Source: Rubrivivax sp. (GTDB lineage: Bacteria > Pseudomonadota > Gammaproteobacteria > Burkholderiales > Burkholderiaceae_C). From it: a stretch of DNA of 64,000 nt. A model generated the notes under the pieces. It had not been told where the DNA came from. It searched no databases and saw nothing but the letters and a program-made list of their open reading frames with translations. Within the stretch, counting starts at the first letter, position 1. Every line of letters begins with the position of its first letter. The stretch is taken from positions 1 through 64,000 of the forward strand of contig JAIXWM010000144.1 of assembly GCA_027491255.1 (NCBI GenBank), in the 5' to 3' direction. This document shows, one piece after another, positions 21,399 to 30,258 of this stretch. Both the position numbers and the translations under genes were made by a program.

Positions 21399-22337
21399 TC
21401 AATACCCGCGCCCGCGATCGACGAGGTGCCATGGAAGCTCGCCACGCTCGACGCGATCGAGGTTGGCCGCCACCACCCTGCACGCGCTGTGCGCGTCGGT
21501 CAGGGCGGCCACGTGGGGCAGGACGGTCACGCGCGGGTGGGTCCAGAAAGGATGGTCAGTCGCCAGCGGCTCGGCAGCGAAGACATCCAGCAGCGCGTGC
21601 CGCAGGTGCCCGCCGTCCAGCGCTGCCAGCAGATCGGGCTCCACCAGGTGGCCGCCGCGCGCGAAGTTGACGACGCAGGCCCCGCGCGGCAGCCGCGCGA
21701 ACAGCGGCGCGCACAGGATCGCGCGTGTGTCGGGCGTCAGCGGCAGCAGGTTGATCAGCACCTCGGTGCCCGCCAGCGCCGCGGCAAGCGCCGCCTGGCC
21801 ATGCAGCACCTGCACACCCGGCAGGGGCACGTCGACCGCCGCACTGCGGCGCCAGGCGCTCACCGGGTAGCCCAGCGCGGCCAGGCGGGCGGCCACCGCA
21901 CGGCCCATGGCCCCCAGGCCGAGCACCAGCACGGGCACGGTGCCGGCGCGGCGCTGCGGCAACTGGCGCCAACGGGTTTCGCGCTGCTGCCGGGCATAGT
22001 CGAAGAAGCCGCGGTGCAAGGACAGCACGGCCCAGGCCGCGGTCTCGGCCATCGCGACGTTCATCGCCGGATCGACCATGCGGGCCAGCGGCACGTCCGC
22101 GGGCAGGGTCGGGTCCTGCAGCAGGCGTTCGACGCCGGCCCACAGGGATTGCACCAGGCGCAGCCCGTGCAGCCCCTGCAGCGCGCCCGGCTGCGGGTTG
22201 GCGACCACCGCCACGTCGACCGCCTGCCCCGGGGACCAGTGCTCCAGCCATTCATGGCGCGGGCAGGCGGCACGCAGCACCTGCAACCACTCGGCCCGCT
22301 CGTCGGCACCCACGGCGGCGGAAAAGGCGATCTTCAT
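21399..22337 (-). CDS. ghrA: Glyoxylate/hydroxypyruvate reductase A-type dehydrogenase
   Basis: A 312-aa D-2-hydroxyacid dehydrogenase that reduces glyoxylate or hydroxypyruvate with NAD(P)H. The Rossmann motif is VLGLGAMGRAVAARLAALG. The catalytic triad is seen as Arg in VNFARGGHLV, Glu in DVFAAEPL and His in VTVLPHVAALTD. It has the short N-terminal lobe and overall length of GhrA. The ATG overlaps the upstream cinA stop (ATGA at 22337-22334), implying coupling. Confidence 0.85.
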   Translation of the reverse strand: MKIAFSAAVGADERAEWLQVLRAACPRHEWLEHWSPGQAVDVAVVANPQPGALQGLHGLRLVQSLWAGVERLLQDPTLPADVPLARMVDPAMNVAMAETAAWAVLSLHRGFFDYARQQRETRWRQLPQRRAGTVPVLVLGLGAMGRAVAARLAALGYPVSAWRRSAAVDVPLPGVQVLHGQAALAAALAGTEVLINLLPLTPDTRAILCAPLFARLPRGACVVNFARGGHLVEPDLLAALDGGHLRHALLDVFAAEPLATDHPFWTHPRVTVLPHVAALTDAHSACRVVAANLDRVERGELPWHLVDRGRGY

Positions 22338-22978
22338 GCGCCGCCCTCGGGAACAACGGCGCCGCAGGCGTCGGCCTCGGGAACAACGGCGCCGCAGGCG
22401 TCGCCGAGCGCCGCCAGGGCCGCGCGCACGGTCGACGCGCGCACCTCGCTGCGGCTTCCGGACAGTTGCAGCAGCCGGGCCTGCGCTGGCGCGCCGCGCC
22501 GCGCCAGCGCCATCCAGACCGTGCCCACGGGCTTGCCCGGTACGGCGCCGCCCGGGCCGGCGATCCCGGTGACAGACACCGCCAGGTCGGCCGCTGAGCG
22601 CGCGAGCGCGCCCTCGGCCATCCGCAGCGCCACCGGCTCGCTGACGGCACCATGCGCGGCGATCAGTGCGGCGGGCACCCCCAGCAGTTCAGACTTGGCC
22701 TCGTTGCTGTAGGTCACGAAGCCGCGGTCGAACCAATGGCTGGAGCCGGCCACCGCGGTGCAGGTGGCCGCGATCAGGCCACCGGTGCAACTCTCGGCGG
22801 TGGCCAGGCGCCAGCCGCGCGCGAGCAGTTGCTGCGCCAGCGTGGTCACCTCGGGGGCCAGGGCGTCGACGTCCATCACCAACGCCTTTCGCCGATCTGG
22901 GAGGGCTGCGAGCGCAGCCGGTGTGTGAGCGGGCCGCGCGGAGCGGTCCGGGCAGGGTGTGTGGGGCTCATCGGCCAT
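22334..22978 (-). CDS. pncC: CinA-family nicotinamide-nucleotide amidase (stand-alone C-terminal domain)
   Basis: A 214-aa protein with only the C-terminal CinA domain, which deamidates nicotinamide mononucleotide in pyridine-nucleotide salvage. Family motifs: LATAESCTGGLIAATCT and SVTGIAGPGGAVPGKPVGTVW. The C-terminus ends in two identical ten-residue units, an in-frame duplication. The ATG at 22978 directly follows a GGAGG with no spacing. An internal ATG at 22876 (MDVDALAPEV) would remove a 34-residue Pro-rich leader and match the usual start, so the N-terminus is uncertain. Upstream is thiL; the pgpA gene often found between them is absent. Confidence 0.88.
   Translation of the reverse strand: MADEPHTPCPDRSARPAHTPAALAALPDRRKALVMDVDALAPEVTTLAQQLLARGWRLATAESCTGGLIAATCTAVAGSSHWFDRGFVTYSNEAKSELLGVPAALIAAHGAVSEPVALRMAEGALARSAADLAVSVTGIAGPGGAVPGKPVGTVWMALARRGAPAQARLLQLSGSRSEVRASTVRAALAALGDACGAVVPEADACGAVVPEGGA
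22345..22403 (-). repeat. 30-bp in-frame tandem duplication at the end of cinA/pncC
   Basis: Positions 22345-22374 and 22375-22403 carry the same unit (CCTCGGGAACAACGGCGCCG followed by CAGGCGTCGG) with only the last base differing. On the coding strand this gives two consecutive DACGAVVPE units just before the stop. The near-perfect match suggests a recent slippage or recombination event. Confidence 0.95.
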
Positions 22979-22984
22979 CCTCCA

Positions 22985-23998
22985 TCAAGCCGCGAAGTGG
23001 TCGTACGAAGCCAGGCCACGCAAGTCGAGAGCCCGACCGGCCGCGTCGCGCACCTGCAGGCCGGCGCCCGCCGTGATGCGGCCGACGCGGCACACCGGCA
23101 CCGCCGCCTCGCGCGCCGCCTCCAGCACCTGCGCGTCGGCCTGCGCCGGGGCGGTGAACAGCAGTTCGTAGTCGTCGCCACCCGACAGCAGGCAGTGCCG
23201 CTGCAGGGCCTCGGGCTGGCGCGCCAGCACGGCGCTGCGCGGCAGCGCGGCGAACTCGAGCTCGGCACCGACACCGGAGCGCTCGAGCACGTGGCCCAGG
23301 TCACCAAGCAAGCCGTCGCTGAGATCGATCGCCGCGGTGGCGAAGCCGCGCAGCGCCAGGCCCAGGCCCACGCGCGGCTGCGGCAGCTCCAGTGCCTGGC
23401 GCACGGCATCGAAATCCTCGCCCGGCAGCGACACCGCGCCCCGGAAAACTTCCAGCGCCAGGCGCGCATCGCCCAGCGTGCCACTGACCCACAGCGCGTC
23501 ACCCGGGCGCGCGCCGCTGCGCAGCAGCGCCGCGCCGGCCGGCACCTCACCGATGACGGTGATGCACAGGGTCAGCGGCCCAGCGGTCGTGTCGCCACCA
23601 ACGAGCTCGATGCCGTGCGCCTGCGCGAGCGCGAACAGGCCCTCGGCCAATGCGGCGACGAAAGCATCGTCGGCGCGCGGCAGGGACAGCGCCAGCGTGA
23701 AGGCCAGCGGCTGCGCGCCGCAGGCCGCGAGGTCGCTGAGGTTGACGGCCAGCGCCTTGTGGCCCAGGCGCCGCGGCGCCACCGTCGACAGGAAGTGCCG
23801 CCCCTCGACGAGCAGATCGGTCGAGACCGCGAGCTGCATCCCAGGGCGCGGCGCGAGCAACGCGCAGTCGTCACCCACACCGAGGACCGCGCGCCGCACC
23901 GGACGCGAGAAGTGGCGCCGGATGAGTTCGAACTCGCCGGCGGGCGCTGGGGCGGTGGCAGAGCGGGAAAGGGGCATCGGGCGGGCAGGGTCAGGCAT
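22985..23998 (-). CDS. thiL: Thiamine-monophosphate kinase
   Basis: A 337-aa cytoplasmic kinase making thiamine diphosphate from thiamine monophosphate. Family motifs: FELIRRHF at the N-terminus, VLGVGDDCALL (metal/ATP site), AVSTDLLVEGRHF and VNLSDLAACGAQP, then AIDLSDGLLGDLGHV in the second half. The ATG at 23998 (MPDPARPMPL) or 23977 (MPLSRS) fits; an in-frame extension to 24193 is Arg/Pro-rich non-coding sequence. It is first in a minus-strand set thiL-cinA-ghrA. Confidence 0.95.
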   Translation of the reverse strand: MPDPARPMPLSRSATAPAPAGEFELIRRHFSRPVRRAVLGVGDDCALLAPRPGMQLAVSTDLLVEGRHFLSTVAPRRLGHKALAVNLSDLAACGAQPLAFTLALSLPRADDAFVAALAEGLFALAQAHGIELVGGDTTAGPLTLCITVIGEVPAGAALLRSGARPGDALWVSGTLGDARLALEVFRGAVSLPGEDFDAVRQALELPQPRVGLGLALRGFATAAIDLSDGLLGDLGHVLERSGVGAELEFAALPRSAVLARQPEALQRHCLLSGGDDYELLFTAPAQADAQVLEAAREAAVPVCRVGRITAGAGLQVRDAAGRALDLRGLASYDHFAA

Positions 23999-24307
23999 GT
24001 CGCGGGCCGCAAGGGTATACCGGATGCCTGCGGGCAACCATCCCGAGGGCCCGTCCCCCCGAATCGGAGGCCAGGCGCAGCCCCGGGACATCACTGCTCC
24101 AGCCGGCCTGGGGCAAGACAGCCGGATCCGGCACCACGGGCCGCGGGTACCGGTCGACGTCGGCGCAGGCGCTGCCGGGGCGGCAAGATCCACGCCGGCC
24201 GCGGGAACAGCCCCCGGCGCCCTAGAATCGCGCCCCGCCTATGAGGCGGCCCGCACCGGGCATGAACCGGACGGGCCGCTGCAGGCCACTCCGCGAGGTC
24301 TTCCGCC
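23999..24307. other. Divergent spacer between thiL and maeB
   Basis: This 309-base gap holds the promoters of two divergent genes. I see no conserved RNA, no recognisable operator and no small gene with a ribosome site. No thiamine (TPP) riboswitch consensus is apparent upstream of thiL. Confidence 0.4.
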
Positions 24308-26602
24308 ATGACCGCTCCTGCCGACAAGCGCGCCGAACTGCGCCGCGCCGCGCTCGAGTACCACGAGTTTCCGACCCCCGGCAAGGTGGCCATCGCGGCC
24401 ACGAAGCAGCTCGTGAACCAGCGCGACCTCGCGCTCGCCTACTCCCCGGGCGTGGCTGCGGCCTGCGAAGAGATCGTCGCCGACCCCGCCAATGCCTGGC
24501 GCTACACCTCGCGCGGCAACCTGGTGGCCGTCATCACCAACGGCACCGCGGTGCTCGGGCTGGGCGACATCGGTCCGCTGGCGGCCAAGCCGGTGATGGA
24601 AGGCAAGGGCGTGCTTTTCAAGAAGTTCGCCGGCATCGACGTCTTCGACATCGAGATCAAGGAGAAGGACGTCGACCGGCTGGTCGAGGTCATCGCCGCG
24701 CTCGAGCCGACCTTTGGCGGCATCAACCTCGAGGACATCAAGGCCCCCGACTGCTTCTACGTCGAGCGCAAGCTGCGCGAGCGCATGAAGATCCCGGTCT
24801 TCCACGACGACCAGCACGGCACCGCGATCGTCGTCGGCGCGGCGCTGCTCAACGGCATGAAGGTCGTCGGCAAGGACCTGCGCGAGATCAAGCTCGTCAC
24901 CTCGGGCGCGGGCGCTGCGGCACTGGCCTGCCTGAACCTGATCGTCAAGCTCGGCGTGCCGCGCGAGAACATCTGGGTCACCGACCTCGCCGGCGTGGTC
25001 TGGAAGGGCCGCACCGAGCTGATGGACCCGGACAAGGCCGAGTTCGCGCAGGACACCGCCGCGCGCACGCTGGCCGAGGTGATCGAGGGGGCCGACGTCT
25101 TCCTCGGCCTGTCGGCTGCCGGCGTGCTCAAGCCCGAGATGGTGGCGCGCATGGGCCGCCGGCCGCTGATCTTCGCGCTGGCCAACCCGACGCCGGAGAT
25201 CATGCCCGAGGAGGTGCGCGCGGTCCGCGACGACGCCATCATGGCCACCGGGCGCACGGACTACCCGAACCAGGTGAACAACGTCCTGTGCTTCCCGTAC
25301 ATCTTCCGCGGTGCACTGGACAGCGGGGCGACGACGATCACCGACGCGATGGAGATCGCCGCGGTGCACGCGATCGCGGACCTTGCCCAGGCCGAGCAGA
25401 GCGAGGTCGTCGCCGCCGCCTACGCCGGGGCGACGTTGAGCTTCGGGCCGGAGTACCTGATCCCCAAGCCCTTCGACCCGCGATTGATGATGAAGATCGC
25501 CCCGGCGGTGGCGCGCGCGGCGGCCGAGTCGGGGGTTGCGCAGCGCCCGGTGACCGACCTGGAGGCCTACCGGGAGAAGCTGCAGAGCTTCGTCTACGCC
25601 TCCGGCACGGCGATGAAGCCGATCTTCACCCGCGCCAAGCGCAGCGAAAAGCGCCGCGTCGCCTACGCCGAAGGCGAGGAGGAGCGCGTGCTGCGCGCGG
25701 TGCAGGTCGTCGTCGACGAGAACCTGGCGCGGCCGGTGCTGATCGGCCGGCCGGCGGTGATCGCGCGCCGCGTCGAGATGTTCGGCCTGCGCCTGCAGCC
25801 GGGACGTGACTACGAGGTCGTGAACACCGAGCAGGACCACCGCTACCGTGACTACTGGCAGACCTACCACCGCATGATGGAACGCCGCGGTGTGACCGAA
25901 CAGCTCGCCAAGATCGAGATGCGCCGCCGCCTGACGCTGATCGGCACGATGCTGCTGCACAAAGGCGAAGTCGACGGACTGATCTGCGGCACCTGGGGCA
26001 CGACGGGCACGCACCTGACGTTCGTCGACCAGGTCATCGGCAAGCGCGCTGGCGTGCAGACCTTCGCCTGCATGAACGGCCTGATCCTGCCCGGGCGCCA
26101 GGTCTTCCTCGTCGACACCCATGTCAATGCCGACCCGACGGCCGAGCAGCTGGCGGAGATCACGGTCATGGCTGCGGAGGAGCTCCAGCGCTTCGGCATC
26201 CAGCCCAAGGCTGCGCTGCTTTCGCACAGCAACTTCGGCTCGAGCAACCTGCCTTCGGCCGTGAAGATGCGTGACACGCTGGAGCTCGTACGCGCGCGCG
26301 CGCCCTGGCTCGAGATCGACGGTGAGATGCATGGCGACACCGCGCTGGACGCCGCCTATCGGCGCCGGCTGATGCCGCGCAGCACCTTGAGCGGCGAGGC
26401 CAACCTGCTCGTCCTGCCCAACATCGACGCCGCCAACATCAGCTACAACCTGCTCAAGACGGCCGCCGGCGGCGGCATCGCCATCGGACCGGTGCTGCTC
26501 GGCGCGGCCAAGCCGGTGCACATCCTGACTCCTTCGGCCACGGTGCGGCGTGTGGTCAACATGACAGCACTGACGGTTGTGAACGCCAATACCGAGAGGT
26601 GA
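24308..26602 (+). CDS. maeB: NADP-dependent malic enzyme with phosphotransacetylase-like domain
   Basis: A 764-aa cytoplasmic enzyme that decarboxylates malate to pyruvate and makes NADPH. Residues 1 to about 430 are the malic enzyme: [53 protein letters not shown], and the NAD(P) fold [15 protein letters not shown]. Residues from about 430 to the end form a phosphate acetyl/butyryltransferase-like domain that usually lacks transferase activity and serves in allosteric control. The length matches MaeB. A monocistronic gene with candidate terminators just downstream. Confidence 0.96.
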   Translation: MTAPADKRAELRRAALEYHEFPTPGKVAIAATKQLVNQRDLALAYSPGVAAACEEIVADPANAWRYTSRGNLVAVITNGTAVLGLGDIGPLAAKPVMEGKGVLFKKFAGIDVFDIEIKEKDVDRLVEVIAALEPTFGGINLEDIKAPDCFYVERKLRERMKIPVFHDDQHGTAIVVGAALLNGMKVVGKDLREIKLVTSGAGAAALACLNLIVKLGVPRENIWVTDLAGVVWKGRTELMDPDKAEFAQDTAARTLAEVIEGADVFLGLSAAGVLKPEMVARMGRRPLIFALANPTPEIMPEEVRAVRDDAIMATGRTDYPNQVNNVLCFPYIFRGALDSGATTITDAMEIAAVHAIADLAQAEQSEVVAAAYAGATLSFGPEYLIPKPFDPRLMMKIAPAVARAAAESGVAQRPVTDLEAYREKLQSFVYASGTAMKPIFTRAKRSEKRRVAYAEGEEERVLRAVQVVVDENLARPVLIGRPAVIARRVEMFGLRLQPGRDYEVVNTEQDHRYRDYWQTYHRMMERRGVTEQLAKIEMRRRLTLIGTMLLHKGEVDGLICGTWGTTGTHLTFVDQVIGKRAGVQTFACMNGLILPGRQVFLVDTHVNADPTAEQLAEITVMAAEELQRFGIQPKAALLSHSNFGSSNLPSAVKMRDTLELVRARAPWLEIDGEMHGDTALDAAYRRRLMPRSTLSGEANLLVLPNIDAANISYNLLKTAAGGGIAIGPVLLGAAKPVHILTPSATVRRVVNMTALTVVNANTER

Positions 26603-26653
26603 GTGAGTGTGAGTGTGCGCTCGCACTCATACTGTTTCTCTATGTTGAACTGC

Positions 26654-26676
26654 AACCCAGCGGGTTGAGGTTTTTT
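26654..26676 (+). terminator. Candidate intrinsic terminator after maeB
   Basis: AACCC (26654-26658), a 3-nt loop and GGGTT (26662-26666) form a short hairpin followed by GAGG and six T at 26671-26676. The stem is only 5 bp, so termination may be weak. Confidence 0.5.
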
Positions 26677-26697
26677 CCGTATTCCGATAACATCCAG

Positions 26698-26717
26698 CCC
26701 TTGTTTTCAAGGGTTTT
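26698..26717 (+). terminator. Hairpin with T-run immediately before the RNase start
   Basis: CCCTTG (26698-26703), TTTT loop and CAAGGG (26708-26713) form a perfect 6-bp stem followed by TTTT. It looks like a second terminator for maeB, but it ends 4 nt before the GTG of the secreted RNase. It would cover the place where a ribosome site should be, so it could also limit RNase expression. Confidence 0.55.
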
Positions 26718-26720
26718 CCC

Positions 26721-27140
26721 GTGGTTCGCAGTGGTCGGCGCTTCTGGGGGCAGTGGGCAGCTAAGTTAGCGCTCGCCTTCTTTTCGGTCCTGTTTCTCTA
26801 CGGAGTGTCAGGACCGGCTGAAGCCAGGACAGCAGCGCCAGCGCAGGGCGAGGATATCGTCGCGCTGGGTGAGTTGCCGCCGCAGGCACGGCAGACGTGG
26901 CGGTTGATCATGAGTGGCGGCCCCTTCCCTTACGAGAAGGACGGCACCACCTTCTTCAACCGGGAGCGGTTGCTGCCTTCGCAGGCGCGTGGCTACTATC
27001 GCGAGTACACGGTGAAGACCCCAGGCGCGCGCAACCGGGGCGCGCGCCGGATCGTCTGCGGCGGCAAGGAGCCGACGCGCCCGGACAGTTGTTACTACAC
27101 GGCCGATCATTACGCGAGTTTTCGACGCATCACGCAGTGA
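26721..27140 (+). CDS. Secreted guanyl-specific ribonuclease (barnase/RNase Sa type)
   Basis: A 139-aa exported endoribonuclease of the microbial N1/T1 family, which cuts RNA after guanosine. Residues 1-35 form a signal peptide (RSGRRFWGQW then a hydrophobic core ending near AEA). The catalytic residues are all present: Glu95 in YYREYTVKTPG, Arg109 or Arg110 in RGARRIVCG and His130 in CYYTADHYASF. Cys113 and Cys124 could form a disulfide. The start is GTG at 26721 with no clear ribosome site, because a terminator-like hairpin ends 4 nt upstream. A barstar-type inhibitor gene follows 54 nt later, so this is an active RNase with cognate protection. Confidence 0.88.
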   Translation: MVRSGRRFWGQWAAKLALAFFSVLFLYGVSGPAEARTAAPAQGEDIVALGELPPQARQTWRLIMSGGPFPYEKDGTTFFNRERLLPSQARGYYREYTVKTPGARNRGARRIVCGGKEPTRPDSCYYTADHYASFRRITQ

Positions 27141-27194
27141 GCAGCCGTGCTGGAATCTTCATCCGCTGATTCGAGTCCCTGGAGACGAGCGACC

Positions 27195-27764
27195 ATGGAG
27201 TTGCACACCATCCGTCCGAACATCGTGCAGGCCATCCGCGCTTACCGCGTCGACGACCTGATGACCGCCGCAAAGTCTGCGGGCCAGCACTTCCTCTACG
27301 CCAACGTCGCGTCGGCGCAGAGCAAGCAGGAGGTGCTCGAGGGCATCGCACAGGCCTTCAGGTTCCTGCCTCACTTCGGGCGCAACCTGGACGCGCTTTA
27401 CGACTGCATGACCGATGTCGTGCACAAGGCGGGCCCGCAGCCGGGTTTCGTCGTCGTTCTCGAGCAGTTGCCCGACAACCCGCGCTTCGACCGCGAGGCG
27501 CGTGAGCAGTTGCTCGACGTCTTCCGCGACGCCTCCGATTTCTGGGCCGATCGGCGTGTTCCCTTCCGCTGCTTCTACTCCTTCGCGGTGACACGCGCCG
27601 ACTCGGCTGCCTGGAATCCAGACGCCGCCGAAGCCGCTGCGCCGGCCAAGCCGGCGGCCAAGGTGCCCGTGTCGAAGAACGGCGTCAACCCCAATTTCGG
27701 CATGAACATGCCGATGATGAGCAGCGCCTTCGACACCGCAGCCTGGCTGAAGGCGGCAGCCTGA
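27195..27764 (+). CDS. Barstar-family ribonuclease inhibitor
   Basis: A 189-aa cytoplasmic protein. Residues about 30-125 match barstar: FLPHFGRNLDALYDCMTDVV aligns with the barnase-binding helix, and Asp66 and Asp70 sit where barstar has its key aspartates. FVVVLEQLPDN and REQLLDVFRDASDFW also fit. A C-terminal extension of about 60 residues, rich in Ala, Pro, Asn and Met (NFGMNMPMMSSAF), is not part of classical barstar. It lies just after the secreted RNase gene and should protect the cell from RNase that misfolds or stays inside. The ATG at 27195 follows a GGAGACGAG sequence. Confidence 0.87.
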   Translation: MELHTIRPNIVQAIRAYRVDDLMTAAKSAGQHFLYANVASAQSKQEVLEGIAQAFRFLPHFGRNLDALYDCMTDVVHKAGPQPGFVVVLEQLPDNPRFDREAREQLLDVFRDASDFWADRRVPFRCFYSFAVTRADSAAWNPDAAEAAAPAKPAAKVPVSKNGVNPNFGMNMPMMSSAFDTAAWLKAAA

Positions 27765-27781
27765 GCGACTGACCCATCCGC

Positions 27782-28609
27782 TCAGCCCGCGACAGTGTCC
27801 GGGCAGCGGTTTTGCGTCAGCGCAGCCGACAGCGCCACGTACTCGGTCACCGGGACTTCCTCGGCACGGCGGGTGGTGTCGAAGACGCCTGTGTAGCCAC
27901 GCGTCTCCAGCCAACGTCCCAGCGTGTGGCGCAGCAGTTTGCGCCGCTGCGAGAAGGCCACCGTCACGATCTCTCCCAGCAGTGCCGCGTCGGTCAGCGC
28001 CGACCGGACATGGGGGGTCATCCGCACCACGGCAGAGTCGACAGCCGGCGGCGGGTCGAATGCGTCGGGGGGGACGTCCAGCACGCGCTCGATCTCGTAG
28101 CGCCACTGCAGCATCACGCTCAGGCGCCCGTAGCTGCGTCCACCCGGCTCGGCGGCCATGCGGTCGACCACCTCGCTCTGCAGCATGAAATGCTGGTCGT
28201 GAACGACCTCCACCGCCTGGAGCAGGTGAAACAGGATGGGCGTGGAGACGTTGTAGGGCAGATTGCCCACCACCCGCAGACGCCCGCCCGGGGCCTGGGC
28301 TGGCGCGATGGACGCAGGCGCTGGCGGGAAGCTCTGGGCAAGACGGACGAAATCGACCCCCAGCACATCACCCTCGACCACGGTCACGCCCTGCCAGCAC
28401 CGTGCGCGTGCCGCGAGGTCACGGTCCAGTTCGATCACGGTCAGGGTGCGGCAGCGCTCCAGCAGCGGCAGCGTGAGAGCGCCAAGGCCGGGGCCGATCT
28501 CCACCAGACACTGCCCGGGTCTCGGGTCGATCGTGTCGACGATCGCGTGCACGATGCCGGCATCGCGCAGGAAGTGCTGTCCGAAACGCTTGCGCGCGAT
28601 GTGCTTCAT
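27782..28609 (-). CDS. ksgA: 16S rRNA dimethyladenosine transferase
   Basis: A 275-aa methyltransferase that dimethylates two adjacent adenines near the 3' end of 16S rRNA, a late step of 30S maturation. N-terminus [20 protein letters not shown]-adenosylmethionine site [14 protein letters not shown]; catalytic [13 protein letters not shown]. The C-terminal domain includes the conserved [13 protein letters not shown]. In this order of bacteria it usually ends the lptD-surA-pdxA-ksgA group; here pdxA is missing and repeats occupy the gap. Confidence 0.97.
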   Translation of the reverse strand: MKHIARKRFGQHFLRDAGIVHAIVDTIDPRPGQCLVEIGPGLGALTLPLLERCRTLTVIELDRDLAARARCWQGVTVVEGDVLGVDFVRLAQSFPPAPASIAPAQAPGGRLRVVGNLPYNVSTPILFHLLQAVEVVHDQHFMLQSEVVDRMAAEPGGRSYGRLSVMLQWRYEIERVLDVPPDAFDPPPAVDSAVVRMTPHVRSALTDAALLGEIVTVAFSQRRKLLRHTLGRWLETRGYTGVFDTTRRAEEVPVTEYVALSAALTQNRCPDTVAG

Positions 28610-28655
28610 CGTCAGATCCGCCGCATCGCCAAGGCACCGAACAAAAAGATCGTTG

Positions 28656-28787
28656 CCCGCCCCCCAAGGGGGTGAGGAAACTCGGGAGCGGCCCTTCGTT
28701 TCCTCAATCCTGCCCCCTGGGTCGGGCCCTGCCCGCCCCGCCCCCCAAGGGGGTGAGGAAACTCGGGAGCGGCCCTTCGTTTCCTCA
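28656..28787. repeat. Two identical REP-like palindromic repeats
   Basis: Two identical 51-bp copies lie at 28656-28706 and 28737-28787. Each begins with CCCCCC AA GGGGG and then has TGAGGAAAC (28673-28681) and its exact reverse complement GTTTCCTCA (28698-28706) around a 16-nt loop. The pair fills the ksgA-surA gap. The form resembles repetitive extragenic palindromes, in which paired copies can fold or act as transcript ends. Confidence 0.9.
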
Positions 28788-28829
28788 TGCCCCCCCAGGC
28801 TGGGGGCGTCGATGGTGCGCTCACCAGGT

Positions 28830-30188
28830 TCAAGGCGGCGGTTCCCGCCACTCGACGTAGGCCCGGCCGCGTAGTTCCTGCACCCATTCGCGGTAGGCGG
28901 CCTCGAACTTCTGTTCGCGCAGGACGGCTCGGGCGCGCTCGCGCTGCTGGCGAATGTCGATCTCGACCTCGCGCCGGTCCAGCACCTGGATCAGGTGCAC
29001 ACCGAAGCGCGACACCACAGGCCCCGACAGGCCGCCAACGCGCAGATCGTCCATCGCCCGCTCGAACTCGGGGACCATCATGCCCGGCGACGCCCACCCC
29101 AGGTCGCCGCCCTGGGCGGCTGACGAATCCTCGGAGAACTCGCGCGCCGTGTCCTCGAAGCGGCGTGTCCCGTTGTCGATCTGGCGCCGCCATCCCGCCA
29201 GGCGCGCAGTGGCTTCCTGGGTCGTCAGCCGCACTGACGGGCGCAGCAGGATGTGGCGTACCCGCGTCTGGACCATCCGCCCCGCGCCCGACTCCTCGCG
29301 CCACAGCAGCTTGAGGACGTGGAAGCCGGCCCCGGTACGCAGCAGTTCCGAGCGCACCGCACCCGGCCGCAGACTGCGGGCGGCCTGGACAAAGACATCG
29401 GGCAGGCGCGAGGCCAGACGCCTGCCGAGGCTGCCCCCGTTCTCACGGCTGGCGTCGTCGGACTCAGCCCTCGCCACGGCCTCGAAAGGTTCACCACCGC
29501 GCACCCGAGCCAGGAGCGTCTCCGCGCGCCGGCGGCGTTCCTCGACGACAGCGCCCGTCGCGTCTTCGGGCACGCGCACCAAGATCTGCGCGAGTTCGAT
29601 CTCCAGGTCCTGCGCTTCCCTTTCCTGCTGCAGGAAGCTGTCGATCTCCAGATCGGTGATGCGGATGCGTGCCAGCACCTCGCGCTCGCGGACGCGTTCA
29701 ATGAGCAACTGGTCGCGAAGGTTGGCACGGAAGCGCGGCATGTCGGTGCCCTCCGCCGCCAGCCGCTCGCGCAGTCCGTCCACGCTCAACTGGTTCTGCG
29801 CGGCGACCACCTGCACGGCACGGTCGACCTCGGCGCTGTCCACCCTGCCGCCGGTTTCGCGGGCGTGGGTCAGGATCACCCGCTCCTCGACCAGCGATTC
29901 CAGGGCCAGGCGACGCAGCGCCTCATCACCTGTGGCGGCCGCGCCAGAGGGCGCGCGGCGCGCCTCTTCGGCCAGGCGCTCGACGCGGCGCGCCAGTTCC
30001 ACGGCGGTGACGAGTTCCCGGTTGACTACCGCGACGATGTAGTCCACGCGCCCCGGCCCTGCAGGGGCGGCAGCACCCGCCGGAGCCTGGGCTGCACACA
30101 GGCCGTGAGCCCAGAGCGACGCCCAGCCCAGCGCAGCCAGCAGCATCCAGCGCGGGGGCCGACGTCCAGGACGGGTGACGGTGATCAT
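28830..30188 (-). CDS. surA: Periplasmic chaperone/peptidyl-prolyl isomerase SurA
   Basis: A 452-aa periplasmic chaperone that escorts outer-membrane proteins to the BAM complex. A signal peptide ([21 protein letters not shown], cut near CAAQ) is followed by the chaperone domain ([18 protein letters not shown]) and two parvulin domains: one around [13 protein letters not shown] with GGSLGRRL, the other around [13 protein letters not shown] with [14 protein letters not shown]-terminal helix closes the fold. The ATG at 30188 is preferred to an in-frame ATG 51 nt upstream. It is 70 nt downstream of lptD and very likely co-transcribed. Confidence 0.95.
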   Translation of the reverse strand: MITVTRPGRRPPRWMLLAALGWASLWAHGLCAAQAPAGAAAPAGPGRVDYIVAVVNRELVTAVELARRVERLAEEARRAPSGAAATGDEALRRLALESLVEERVILTHARETGGRVDSAEVDRAVQVVAAQNQLSVDGLRERLAAEGTDMPRFRANLRDQLLIERVREREVLARIRITDLEIDSFLQQEREAQDLEIELAQILVRVPEDATGAVVEERRRRAETLLARVRGGEPFEAVARAESDDASRENGGSLGRRLASRLPDVFVQAARSLRPGAVRSELLRTGAGFHVLKLLWREESGAGRMVQTRVRHILLRPSVRLTTQEATARLAGWRRQIDNGTRRFEDTAREFSEDSSAAQGGDLGWASPGMMVPEFERAMDDLRVGGLSGPVVSRFGVHLIQVLDRREVEIDIRQQRERARAVLREQKFEAAYREWVQELRGRAYVEWREPPP

Positions 30189-30258
30189 GTTCGAGGGAGT
30201 GTCAGGGCGCGGCGCCGCGCGAACGGCGGGTGCGCGCACGCCCAGGCTGGATTGTCCG

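Noticed and set aside
24239-26626. A 795-codon minus-strand frame opposite maeB
   Set aside because: Its composition is His/Gln/Arg-rich antisense shadow, and the plus strand has full malic enzyme and PTA motifs.
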